DNA of 64,000 bases. It comes from an uncultured Subdoligranulum sp. GTDB taxonomy: Bacteria > Bacillota_A > Clostridia > Oscillospirales > Ruminococcaceae. Shown piece by piece: positions 17,076 to 24,949 of the stretch. Position 1 is the first letter of the stretch. The number at the start of each line of letters is the position of its first letter. The stretch is from the NCBI RefSeq assembly GCF_937890665.1, contig NZ_CALADU010000095.1, forward strand, positions 1-64,000, written 5' to 3'. A program made the translations under genes and the position numbers. A model generated the notes under the pieces. That model was not told where the DNA came from and searched no databases. It saw only the letters and a program-made list of their open reading frames with translations.

Positions 17076-17104
17076 AGTATAGACTTGTTTGCGGCATCTG
17101 TCAA
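17076..17104 (-). promoter_or_regulatory. Promoter of the metQNI operon
   Basis: On the minus strand, TTGACA, exactly 17 bases, then TATACT. The start would be near 17,069, some 340 bases before metQ, leaving room for the leader ORF and the attenuator. Confidence 0.85.
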
Positions 17105-17172
17105 CACTTTTTGCATAAAATGTGTCTAAAATCAGAATTTTATACAAACCAAGGCAAAAATCCACAAAGGGC

Positions 17173-17201
17173 TTGCCAATTTCCTACAAATATGGTATGG
17201 T
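17173..17201 (+). promoter_or_regulatory. Promoter of the Rrf2-family regulator
   Basis: TTGCCA (17173-17178), a 17-base spacer and TATGGT. It fires away from the metQ promoter about 70 bases off. The TATGGTATGGTAATGG stretch at the -10 could be an autoregulatory site, but this is a guess. Confidence 0.5.
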
Positions 17202-17236
17202 AATGGTAATCCAACACAAAGAAAGAGGCAACCCAG

Positions 17237-17662
17237 ATGAAATTTTCGACCCGCGACCGTTACGCTTTGCGCCTGATGGTGGAGCTGGCCAACCACGGCG
17301 AGACACTGGTACCCCTGAAAGAGATCAGCGATACCCAGCAGATCAGCCTAAAATATCTGGAACAGATCATCACGCCCCTTGCCAAAGCCGGGCTGGTCAC
17401 CAGCGTCCGCGGGGCACAGGGCGGGTATCGGCTGGCGCGCCCCGCCGAGCAGATCACTGCCGGGGAAATTTTGCGTGCAGTGGAGGGCGAGCTGACTGCC
17501 ATCCCCTGCCTTGGCGCCAACGTGGATTGTCCCCGCCGAGATCAATGCCAGACCTTAGATTTTTGGTGTGGTCTGAACGACCTGATCAACGACTATGTGG
17601 ACGGCATTAGCCTTGCCCGTCTACAAGCCGGGCAGCAAAAAAACAAATCAACCGCAGAATAA
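17237..17662 (+). CDS. Rrf2-family transcriptional regulator (IscR/CymR-like)
   Basis: 141 residues. A winged helix occupies about 1-70 (start MKFSTRDRYALRLM, wing GGYRLARP). Cysteines at 91, 98 and 104 match the spacing of the three IscR cluster ligands, and a fourth is at 111, so an Fe-S cluster is plausible. CymR, the Firmicute cysteine-metabolism regulator, is the other close relative but lacks this cysteine set. It is divergent from the methionine transporter with its Met/Cys leader, which suggests a role in sulfur amino-acid control; no isc/suf or cys genes are next to it. GAAAGAGG precedes the ATG. Confidence 0.88.
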   Translation: MKFSTRDRYALRLMVELANHGETLVPLKEISDTQQISLKYLEQIITPLAKAGLVTSVRGAQGGYRLARPAEQITAGEILRAVEGELTAIPCLGANVDCPRRDQCQTLDFWCGLNDLINDYVDGISLARLQAGQQKNKSTAE

Positions 17663-17666
17663 GAAA

Positions 17667-17703
17667 AGCCCTCGCAGCATTCCGTTGGGATGCTGTGGGG
17701 GCT
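17667..17703 (-). terminator. Terminator of the SGNH hydrolase gene
   Basis: On the minus strand AGCCCCCACAGCAT pairs, with small mismatches, with ATGCTGCGAGGGCT, followed by TTTTCTTATT. It lies between convergent genes and may serve both. Confidence 0.75.
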
Positions 17704-17721
17704 AAGTATTTGTACCAGAAA

Positions 17722-19008
17722 TCAGGCGGTTTCGTTGCCGTCTGTTTCGGCTGTGTTATCGGTTCCGGAGTTCTGCTCACCGTCGCCGGAACTCGATCCA
17801 CCAGAAGGCGAATCGGTAGACTCCGGAGGCGGCGCCTCCGTCGGCACCGGTGTAGGAGTAGCCGGTACCGGCGTGGGGGTAGCCGGTTCGGGAGTAGGTG
17901 CTTCCGTGGGCACCGGGGTGGGTGCCTGTGTCGGTACTGGCGTAGGCGCCTGCGTCGGAACCGGAGTCGGCGCTACCGTCGGCGCCGCCGTAGGTGCCGG
18001 GGTAACCACAACCTCCGACGAGGAGGACTGCGACTGGCTCTGCGCCGCACTGGACGACGAGGTGTTGGTCACCGTAGACGCCGTGGAAGAGGAAACATCC
18101 TTATCCCCGATGTGCTTTGCCACATTTTTTACGGTAGGACGATCATCTTCGGTAATATAGCTGTGGGTACGCACATAGTCGAACAGTTCTTCCATCGCTG
18201 CCTTGGTCAAGTGGATTCCGTCGCTGGATTCCACGTATCCGCTCTTGGCGTAACCGGTGGAAGAATCCTTGAGCACCTCAGCGCTGTTCAAGAATTTCCA
18301 ATCATTTTCTTTGCACATCTCCACCAGCGCTTTGTTGTACTCGTCCACCTGCGTCTGGGTCAAGTTCTGGTTGGAGTGTACCTTGCCCAGCGGCGGGATG
18401 GAATTCACAATGATGTCCACACTGGGATAGGCTTCCACGATGGTTTCGATGCCCGCCTGATAGTTCTCTACAAATTTTTCTGCCGAATAGCTGGGGCTCA
18501 AATCGTTGGTGCCGAAGGTCAAAATCACACGGCGCGGCTGCATCAAGGCCACGGCTTTGGCCATTGTCACATAATTGGAATAGCCCTGTAACTGCACACA
18601 AGCATAGGTAGCCAGCGAACGGGCACTCATGCCCACCGAGCCAATGGCATTGTCGTAGGTGCAGTAATCGAACATGCGGTACATACGCGCCGTGTTGCTG
18701 TCCCCTAGGAAAAGGGTCTCATCCACATAACTCTGCCCGGCATCCTCGCTCTCTTCCAAAATCGTGGAAGAATACTGCGTTGCATCGATAGTATTTTCGT
18801 CCTTATTGTACCCGCTTTCGGTCACAAGGGACTCGCTGTCCGAGGTTACCTCTTCCTCCGAGGCGAACAAATCCAGACCGCCCACCAATACAAAGGATAT
18901 AGCTACGCTGACCAGCAGCATCAGACTGCACAAACCCATGACAAGGTACATCTTGCTGCGGAGATCCAGCGGCATCTTTTTTGCATTTTGCTTTGTTTTG
19001 CGTGCCAT
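17722..19008 (-). CDS. Membrane-anchored SGNH/GDSL-type hydrolase with Pro/Thr-rich tail
   Basis: 428 residues from the ATG at 19008, which has GAAAGGA upstream; an in-frame extension to 19062 lacks a ribosome site. One N-terminal membrane helix (about 20-45) anchors it. The extracellular SGNH domain (about 95-285) shows block I LFLGDSNT, GTNDL, and the DGIHL catalytic Asp-His block. The last 110 residues are low-complexity: a Ser-rich stretch, then tandem TPVPTQAPTPVPT units, typical of wall-spanning linkers, with no sorting signal seen. A role as an esterase on wall polymers or secreted glycans is likely, and the substrate is unknown. Confidence 0.85.
   Translation of the reverse strand: MARKTKQNAKKMPLDLRSKMYLVMGLCSLMLLVSVAISFVLVGGLDLFASEEEVTSDSESLVTESGYNKDENTIDATQYSSTILEESEDAGQSYVDETLFLGDSNTARMYRMFDYCTYDNAIGSVGMSARSLATYACVQLQGYSNYVTMAKAVALMQPRRVILTFGTNDLSPSYSAEKFVENYQAGIETIVEAYPSVDIIVNSIPPLGKVHSNQNLTQTQVDEYNKALVEMCKENDWKFLNSAEVLKDSSTGYAKSGYVESSDGIHLTKAAMEELFDYVRTHSYITEDDRPTVKNVAKHIGDKDVSSSTASTVTNTSSSSAAQSQSQSSSSEVVVTPAPTAAPTVAPTPVPTQAPTPVPTQAPTPVPTEAPTPEPATPTPVPATPTPVPTEAPPPESTDSPSGGSSSGDGEQNSGTDNTAETDGNETA
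17830..18010 (-). repeat. Imperfect Pro-Thr coding repeats
   Basis: Tandem units coding for TPVPTQAP-like peptides at the 3' end of the SGNH hydrolase gene. The unit number may vary between strains. Confidence 0.7.
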
Positions 19009-19153
19009 TGCGTTTCCTTTCGCGCAAAGGGACTTTCTGTGCGCCCCCATTTTTCTGTACAACGCTTTTACATATATCGTCTATTGTACACTATTTTTGC
19101 CGCAAGCGCCAGTGTTTTCGCAATTTTTACATATTTTAGCGCGCAAAAGACAA

Positions 19154-19173
19154 ACCCCTGCAGATGCAGGGGT
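19154..19173 (-). terminator. Terminator of the ECF S-component gene
   Basis: A 9-bp stem ACCCCTGCA/TGCAGGGGT with a 2-base centre, flanked by A and T runs on both sides, so it can act in both directions. Confidence 0.75.
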
Positions 19174-19184
19174 CTTTTCTTAGT

Positions 19185-19835
19185 TCATGCCTGTTTGGGG
19201 AGCAAATGCGCCCGCGTAAGAGCCGGCTCCAAAGCCAGATACAAAACCACCGCGCAAACCGTAGACACCAACGAATTGACCAACGTCACACCGCCGGCAA
19301 CTTTGATAAGTACCGTGGCCACCTCAACAGGCTGGCCAAAAATGTACCGGTCCCGGAAGTAGCCAATCAAGGGGTCGGTAAAGACATTGACCAGCAGGCC
19401 GCTGAACGCACTGGCGGTCACCATAACCAGATACCGCGCTTTGCCGTCCCCTTTGCGGTGACCCAGCTTGAAAACACGGTGCGCCGTGAAGCCACAGACG
19501 ATGCCAATGATAAACTTCAAGATAAAGGTGGTAAAAGCATAACCCGGATCCCCGGCGATCACATCGGCCAGCGCCAGACCAATCGCGCCTGCCAACCCGC
19601 CCGAAACACCGTCCAGCAGCAAGGCCGTCAACGCCGTGAAAGTGTTGCCCAGATGAAAGGAAGAACCCCCCGCAAAAGGGATGCGGAAAAACTCGTAGGC
19701 CACAAAGCTCAATGCCGCCATAACGCCCACCATGCTGATCTTTTGCACGGTAAACTTGGTTTTGGTCAGCGCGGCAATCAGCAGCGCCGCCGCCACCGCG
19801 GCAAACAGCAGCAACCACATTGTTGCAGTATCCAT
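19185..19835 (-). CDS. ECF transporter S component (vitamin-type)
   Basis: 216 residues from the ATG at 19835 with AAGGAG upstream; a GTG further upstream at 19868 is less likely. There are five to six membrane helices and the family pattern of a small-molecule-binding S component: FHLGNTFTALTALLLDGVSG, then GLALADVIAGDPGYAFTTF. The energising EcfA/EcfT proteins are not here, so it probably shares a group II module. It is divergent from a MocR-type PLP-dependent regulator, a pairing seen for pyridoxine transporters, so vitamin B6 uptake is a reasonable guess only. Confidence 0.82.
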   Translation of the reverse strand: MDTATMWLLLFAAVAAALLIAALTKTKFTVQKISMVGVMAALSFVAYEFFRIPFAGGSSFHLGNTFTALTALLLDGVSGGLAGAIGLALADVIAGDPGYAFTTFILKFIIGIVCGFTAHRVFKLGHRKGDGKARYLVMVTASAFSGLLVNVFTDPLIGYFRDRYIFGQPVEVATVLIKVAGGVTLVNSLVSTVCAVVLYLALEPALTRAHLLPKQA

Positions 19836-19889
19836 GGTAAAACCACTCCTTGTATTGATTTTCTCCACCCCTTTTGCGCATGAGGGCGG

Positions 19890-19918
19890 TTGACAAATTC
19901 TTTCCTGCAGGGTATGCT
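19890..19918 (+). promoter_or_regulatory. Promoter of the MocR-family gene
   Basis: TTGACA (19890-19895), 17 bases, TATGCT (19913-19918). A TATAAT on the other strand at 19922-19927 may serve the divergent ECF gene, so the two would share a control region. Confidence 0.65.
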
Positions 19919-19996
19919 CCTATTATAGCGTTTTCTGGCTCCGAATAAATGCCCAGTTTTTGATTTTTTTATGGTGCCAGTTGGAGGTGGCTTTTC

Positions 19997-21388
19997 ATGA
20001 TCGAACTGCATCCCGAGGAGAAAATCCCTCTATACGAACAGCTCTATCACGCGCTGGCGGATGAAATCCGCAGTGGTCAGCGAGCGCCCGGCACCGCACT
20101 GCCCGGCCGGCGCACCATGGCCGCCCAGCAAGGGGTCAGCATCAACACCGTGGACAGCGCCTACCAGATGCTGGCCGCGGAAGGTCTGGCAGAGGCCCGG
20201 CCACGCAGCGGATTTTATGTGCAAAAGACCTACGGCATGCTGCACAATCGCCAAGTGCGTTCCACGCCGGTTTCCGCTGTGCAAGAGCCGGCAGTCCCCG
20301 CGCCACGGTATGACCTGTCCACCGGCAGCATCGACACCGATTTGTTCCCGGCACGCAGTTGGGGACGCATCCAAAAGGAAATGCTTTACCAACGCCCTGA
20401 GTTGTTGCAGCGCGGCGAGATGCAGGGGGATGAAGCGCTGCGGCTCCAGATTGCCCGGTATCTTTCGGCCTATCGCGGCGTCGATTGCACCCCTGAGCAG
20501 ATCGTGATTGGCGCCGGCATAGAATATCTGCTGGGTTGTCTGGCACACCTGTTTGCGGGCAGCACCGCCGCGGTGGAAAACCCCGGCTACTCTCGGACCC
20601 GGGCCGTGCTGCAGAACAATGGTATCCCCTGTCGGTTGGTGGACATCGATCAGGAGGGCCTTTCCGCCGAAGCACTGGAAGAAAGCGGCGCCAACCTTTG
20701 TTACCTGACTCCCAGCCATCATTTTCCCACCGGCGTAACGATGCCCGCCCCACGGCGCGCACAGATTCTGGCTTGGGCGGCAGCGCAGCCGGGGCGATAT
20801 ATCTTAGAGGACGACTATGACTCGGAATTTCGCTTTGACACCCGCCCCCTGCCCAGCCTGCAAGGAATGGCCGGTCCCGACGGACCGGTAGTCTATCTGA
20901 CCACTTTCTCGAAAAGTTTGGCGCCGGGAATTCGCATCGCCTGCATGGTGCTGCCCCGCAATTTGCTGGCTCGCTACCGACAAGATTTTGCCGTGTATGC
21001 CAACACCGTAGGACGTTTTGACCAACAAACCCTTGCCGAATTTATGGCAGGCGGCTATTTTACCCGTCATTTGGCGCGGATGCGTTTGGTCTACAAGCGC
21101 CGGATGGAAGCTTTTGCCGCGGCGCTGCGCTGTCAGTTGCCGGGTGTCACGTTGGGCAGCGTACACAGCGGACTTCACTTTTTGCTGACGCTGTCCGGGG
21201 CTGGCGGAGAAACGGCTATGGTGGAAGCCGCTGCCCGGGAAGGCGTTCGGCTGCGTGGATTGCGGGAATACTACCTAGCCCGTCCCGAATACTGTCCACC
21301 GGACACGGTGGTGGCAGGTTATTCCGCCTTGAAAGAGGAGGATATTCCCGCCGTAGCCGCCGCATTGGCTCGGGCTTGGATCGGCTGA
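19997..21388 (+). CDS. MocR/PdxR-type regulator (GntR winged helix + aminotransferase domain)
   Basis: 463 residues. The GntR-type DNA-binding domain covers about 1-75 (IPLYEQLYHALADEIRSG, SINTVDSAYQMLAAEGL). A fold-type I aminotransferase domain follows from about 110 to the end, with EDDYDSEFRF and the PLP lysine in FSKSLAPGIR near residue 310. Such proteins sense PLP or amino-acid adducts and control adjacent genes, commonly vitamin B6 synthesis or uptake. The divergent neighbour is an ECF vitamin transporter component. GGAGGTG precedes the ATG. Full length with no defect seen. Confidence 0.9.
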   Translation: MIELHPEEKIPLYEQLYHALADEIRSGQRAPGTALPGRRTMAAQQGVSINTVDSAYQMLAAEGLAEARPRSGFYVQKTYGMLHNRQVRSTPVSAVQEPAVPAPRYDLSTGSIDTDLFPARSWGRIQKEMLYQRPELLQRGEMQGDEALRLQIARYLSAYRGVDCTPEQIVIGAGIEYLLGCLAHLFAGSTAAVENPGYSRTRAVLQNNGIPCRLVDIDQEGLSAEALEESGANLCYLTPSHHFPTGVTMPAPRRAQILAWAAAQPGRYILEDDYDSEFRFDTRPLPSLQGMAGPDGPVVYLTTFSKSLAPGIRIACMVLPRNLLARYRQDFAVYANTVGRFDQQTLAEFMAGGYFTRHLARMRLVYKRRMEAFAAALRCQLPGVTLGSVHSGLHFLLTLSGAGGETAMVEAAAREGVRLRGLREYYLARPEYCPPDTVVAGYSALKEEDIPAVAAALARAWIG

Positions 21389-21444
21389 TACAACAAAAGA
21401 GGGACGACCAACGCCGTCCCGGTCTGTTTGCTGTATCTTTTGTT

Positions 21445-22338
21445 TTACTTGGCCGCGCCGCCAGAAATTTCCTGAATGGCCGCCACAGTGGCCGCCAGAT
21501 TCTGCATATCGCTGGGTACAATGAGCTTGGTAGCCTTGCCGTCGGCCACCTTTTCCATCGCTTCCATGCTGCGCAGCGCCAAGAAGTTATGGTTGGGATT
21601 GGCCTCGTTGATCAGCCGGATGGCATCGGCCTGCGCCTTCTGCACCGTCAGCAGGGCCTGCGCCTCACCTTCGGCCTCCCGAATGCGCTGCTGCTTGACG
21701 GCTTCCGCCCGCAGGATTGCCGACTCCTTCTCGCCCTCTGCACGGGTGATGGCAGCCTGCTTTTCGCCTTCCGCCAACAAGATGGAGGCGCGCTTTTCCC
21801 GGTCAGCTTTCATCTGCTTTTCCATGGCCTGCCGAATTTCCAGCGGCGGTTCGATATTTTTCAGTTCCACACGGTTGACCTTGATGCCCCAACGGTCGGT
21901 GGATTCATCAAGGCTGGCGGTGATACGCGTGTTGATGGCATCCCGGCTGGTCAGCGTTTCGTCCAACGTCATCGAACCGATGATATCACGCAGCGTGGTG
22001 GCAGACAAATTTTCGATAGCCTGAATCGGACGGTTGACACCGTAGGCATAGAGCTTCGCGTCAAACACTTGGAAGAACACCACCGTGTCGATCATCATGG
22101 TGACGTTATCCCGGGTGATGACCGGCTGAGGCGGGAAATCTGCCGCTTCTTCCTTCAGGGAAACTTTGCGGGCCACCCGCTCCACAAAGGGGGTGCGGAT
22201 ATGCAGGCCGGCGCCCCAAGTGTCTTTGTAGACACCAAGCCACTCGGTCACATAGGCATTGGACTGCGGCACGATGACGATGCAGCGCACCAAAATGATC
22301 AGAACCACCACCAACAGTATGGCAAAAATCAGTAACAT
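21445..22338 (-). CDS. SPFH/band 7 (paraslipin) membrane protein
   Basis: 297 residues. One N-terminal helix (2-22) is followed by an SPFH domain (about 22-190, with RTPFVERVARKVSLKEE and MMIDTVVFFQV). A Glu/Ala-rich coiled coil (190-240, with RAEGEKESAILRAEAVKQQ repeats) precedes a short C-terminal part. It lies 27 bases behind an nfeD gene. The nfeD-paraslipin pair is a conserved membrane-microdomain unit in bacteria, thought to affect membrane order and protein quality control. Confidence 0.93.
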   Translation of the reverse strand: MLLIFAILLVVVLIILVRCIVIVPQSNAYVTEWLGVYKDTWGAGLHIRTPFVERVARKVSLKEEAADFPPQPVITRDNVTMMIDTVVFFQVFDAKLYAYGVNRPIQAIENLSATTLRDIIGSMTLDETLTSRDAINTRITASLDESTDRWGIKVNRVELKNIEPPLEIRQAMEKQMKADREKRASILLAEGEKQAAITRAEGEKESAILRAEAVKQQRIREAEGEAQALLTVQKAQADAIRLINEANPNHNFLALRSMEAMEKVADGKATKLIVPSDMQNLAATVAAIQEISGGAAK

Positions 22339-22365
22339 AGAGGGACCTCCTTTTTTCTTCCAAAA

Positions 22366-22818
22366 TCAGGCGGTGGCTGTTGTGTCCACAGTCACCGGAC
22401 ATACGATGAGAATCGCGCCATCCACATCGGTGACACGGCAGGGCGTGCCTTGCGGCATGGGGGCTTCGGCGCGGGCCTGCCAGTCCAAACCATCTACCCG
22501 CACACGACCCAAGTATCCTGGCTGAATGTCCACCAACACCACACCCTGCTTCCCGATGGTCAGCGGGGAACCATTGGTGACCGGCGCTTTCCGCTGTTTG
22601 CGGCGCTTGGCCAGCGTAGGGATCATGATAAGCAGCGCCACTGCGGAAACCACCGCAAAGACCGCGATCTGCACCGACAGGGATTCAGTGAAGAAACTTA
22701 CGATCATTGCGGCTGCGGCCCCTGCCGCAAACCAGATGGACACCAGTGCAGTGGTGGAAGCTTCCAGCACCACAAAAGCGATCACGGCAATCAGCCAAAA
22801 AAAGACGTCTGTCGACAT
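22366..22818 (-). CDS. NfeD family membrane protein
   Basis: 150 residues from the ATG at 22818, with GGAGG upstream; the frame is open to 22860 but that part has no homology. There are three to four membrane helices (about 5-75) and then a small OB-fold domain (about 90-145, with GKQGVVLVDIQPGYLGRVRVDG). This is the short NfeD1b form without a protease domain. It is co-transcribed with the paraslipin gene, and NfeD OB domains are believed to bind the partner SPFH protein. Confidence 0.9.
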   Translation of the reverse strand: MSTDVFFWLIAVIAFVVLEASTTALVSIWFAAGAAAAMIVSFFTESLSVQIAVFAVVSAVALLIMIPTLAKRRKQRKAPVTNGSPLTIGKQGVVLVDIQPGYLGRVRVDGLDWQARAEAPMPQGTPCRVTDVDGAILIVCPVTVDTTATA

Positions 22819-22858
22819 AGGACGGAACCTCCTTCCGTACAGGACCTTCTTTGTCAAC

Positions 22859-22887
22859 ACTTTAACATGTTAAACGAAGACTGTCAA
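22859..22887 (-). promoter_or_regulatory. nfeD promoter with palindromic operator candidate
   Basis: On the minus strand TTGACA, 17 bases, TAAAGT. The perfect 14-bp palindrome TTTAACATGTTAAA (22861-22874) overlaps the spacer and -10, which suggests a repressor site. The regulator is unknown. Confidence 0.55.
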
Positions 22888-22980
22888 GATTCTTACTTGT
22901 AAATTTCCCGTTTACCACATAGATTCCGCTTCCTCTGTATAGAAGACGTTTTTGCTTGTACGGCAGCCCTTTTTCCGCCA

Positions 22981-23023
22981 GCAAAAAGCGCTTTGGCCGC
23001 CGTCCATAGCAGCCAAAGCGCTT
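22981..23023 (-). terminator. Terminator of the amylase gene
   Basis: A perfect 12-bp stem AAGCGCTTTGGC/GCCAAAGCGCTT with a 14-base loop, followed on the minus strand by TTTTTGC. Confidence 0.9.
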
Positions 23024-23029
23024 CATAAT

Positions 23030-24880
23030 TTAATAGATGGAAAAATACCCCACATGAACCGGAGCGTTATCCTCCACCAAAACGGTGAAGCCGCCGGGAT
23101 TGACTTCGGTGGATTTACCAAAGGCTGTTTCTGCCAAAAGATGCGGACCACGGTTCAAAATGATCTCCGCCGTCTGCTTCCTGCCCACCCGCCGGTAGTG
23201 AAGGATATCCCCTTCGGCACGGACGATTTCAAACCGGCCGCCGTCAAAGGCATCGCAGCTCTTGCGCAGCCGCGAAAGGGTCTTCATCGGTCCACGCAGC
23301 CGTTCCTCGGTGGAATTCCAGTCAAAGTAGGCCCGGTTGAAGGGGTCCCGGTAGCCTTGCATCCCAATCTCGTCGCCGTAGTAGACGCATGGCACGCCGG
23401 GCAGCGTGAAGATCATCGCATACCCCAACAGCATCTTGCGCAGACCTTCCTCCACTTTGCTGGGCGGGATACGGCGGCCGCTCTGCCAGTAACGGTCCCG
23501 GCCGTTGGCAGGTTCCCCTGCTATGGCGGTCAGTGCCCGCTCTGTATCGTGGGTAGAAAGGAAGTTCATCAGGCAGTGGAGTGCCGGCGGCGGATAGTTC
23601 TCACAGATCGTCAGCAGTTGCTCGCTCACTGCCGCCACGTCGGCCCCCCGCAGGTAGTCCAATACGGCGTTGCGGAAGGGATAATTCATGACCGTGTCCA
23701 GTCCCTTGCCCCGTAGGTAGGTGCGGCGGCGTCCAAAGGCTTCCTTGGTGGTAGCGTCCTCCCACACTTCCCCTATGAGCAGTTTATCTTCGCCATGGGC
23801 TTTGACAGCCTGCCGGATCTTTTCGATAAACTCGTCGGGCAACTCATCGGCCACATCCAACCGGAAGCCGGAAGCTCCCAGTCCCAGCCATGTATCGATG
23901 ACGCCGCCCTTACCGCAGACAAATTCCTCGTAGGAGGGGGAATCTTCCTGCACTTCAGGCAGGGTTTCAAAGCCCCACCAGCAACGATACCCGCTGGGGT
24001 AACCGGAATCGAAGTCGTACCAGCTTCGATAGGGCGAGTGGCGGTCACGATAGGCACCGCCAGGTCCATAGCGGCCTTCCCGGTTGAAATAAAGGGAATC
24101 CGATCCCGTATGGCTGAACACCCCATCCAGAATGATGCGGATGCCCTCCTTTTTGGCGGCAGCGCATAACGCCGCGAAATCGGCGTTGGTGCCCAGCAAG
24201 GGGTCCGCCTTGAGGTAGTTGGCCGTATTGTAGCGATGGTTGGCATGGGCCTCAAAAATCGGGTTGAGATAGATGCAGGTCACGCCCAACTCCCGCAGGT
24301 AGGGCAGCTTTTGCTGGATGCCCGCAAAGTCCCCGCCGTAATAATCCATGTTCAGGTAGCCATCGTCCTGCTCGTTGGGCCAGAAATAGGGCTCACCGGT
24401 TTTGTCGGCCCGGTAGATCCGATCGGCAAAAGGCATGGGTTTATTGGGGATTCCCTCACAAAAACGGTCCGGGAAAATCTGGTACATCGTTCCATTGCGG
24501 AACCAGTCCGGTGTGGTGAAGCCTTTTTCGTAGACGGTCAACTGCCAACTGGCGCCCCCCGTCCAACTAAGCACCCCTTCCCCACCGCCGCCCCGATAAA
24601 TCTTGCGAAAATCGGTGTACAGGTCGAAATAATAAAAGTACAATCCCGGTGTGGTCGGTGCGATGCGAAAGGTAAAGTGGTTGACCTGCGGTGTCTGACC
24701 GTCAAAATTCATGCGGTAGTGGACAGGGTCCTCCTTGTCTTTGGTCAGAACCAGATGAGGATCCACATAGCCCAACTGCTCGGGGACGGTCAGGTGAAAG
24801 GTCACTTCCTGCCCAGCCTCCACAGCGCCGAAAGGCGTCTTGCAGGCAGGATCAAAACTGTTGTAATAGGTGTGCGGCAT
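23030..24880 (-). CDS. GH13 alpha-amylase family enzyme (neopullulanase/maltodextrinase type)
   Basis: 616 residues from the ATG at 24880 (AGGGGG upstream); no signal peptide, so cytoplasmic. An N-terminal starch-enzyme beta domain covers about 5-120. The catalytic barrel follows: region I DGVFSHTG near 270, region II GFRLDVADE with the nucleophile Asp near 345, region III GEVWED with the acid/base Glu near 375, and region IV FLSTHDTER near 445. The C-terminal domain lies from about 545. It is 70 bases after glycogen phosphorylase on the same strand, so hydrolysis of glycogen-derived or imported maltodextrins is the likely job. Confidence 0.9.
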   Translation of the reverse strand: MPHTYYNSFDPACKTPFGAVEAGQEVTFHLTVPEQLGYVDPHLVLTKDKEDPVHYRMNFDGQTPQVNHFTFRIAPTTPGLYFYYFDLYTDFRKIYRGGGGEGVLSWTGGASWQLTVYEKGFTTPDWFRNGTMYQIFPDRFCEGIPNKPMPFADRIYRADKTGEPYFWPNEQDDGYLNMDYYGGDFAGIQQKLPYLRELGVTCIYLNPIFEAHANHRYNTANYLKADPLLGTNADFAALCAAAKKEGIRIILDGVFSHTGSDSLYFNREGRYGPGGAYRDRHSPYRSWYDFDSGYPSGYRCWWGFETLPEVQEDSPSYEEFVCGKGGVIDTWLGLGASGFRLDVADELPDEFIEKIRQAVKAHGEDKLLIGEVWEDATTKEAFGRRRTYLRGKGLDTVMNYPFRNAVLDYLRGADVAAVSEQLLTICENYPPPALHCLMNFLSTHDTERALTAIAGEPANGRDRYWQSGRRIPPSKVEEGLRKMLLGYAMIFTLPGVPCVYYGDEIGMQGYRDPFNRAYFDWNSTEERLRGPMKTLSRLRKSCDAFDGGRFEIVRAEGDILHYRRVGRKQTAEIILNRGPHLLAETAFGKSTEVNPGGFTVLVEDNAPVHVGYFSIY

Positions 24881-24905
24881 ACAAAGCCCCCTGTTCAGAG
24901 TAAAA

Positions 24906-24931
24906 CTGCCGCGGTCAGACGGCCGCGGCAG
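24906..24931 (-). terminator. Terminator between glgP and the amylase gene
   Basis: A 9-bp stem CTGCCGCGG/CCGCGGCAG with an 8-base loop, then TTTTA on the minus strand. The short T run may permit read-through into the amylase gene. Confidence 0.75.
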
Positions 24932-24949
24932 CAAAATTACACAGGGAAA

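Noticed and set aside
16730..17110. SAM riboswitch or Met T-box upstream of metQ
   Set aside because: No T-box sequence (TGG-type bulge with UGGNACC-like match) and no SAM-I core were seen by eye; the structure present fits leader-peptide attenuation. A covariance search would settle it.
17830..18010. Tandem repeats resembling a CRISPR or minisatellite
   Set aside because: They are imperfect coding repeats for the Pro/Thr tail of the SGNH hydrolase; there is no spacer-repeat structure.
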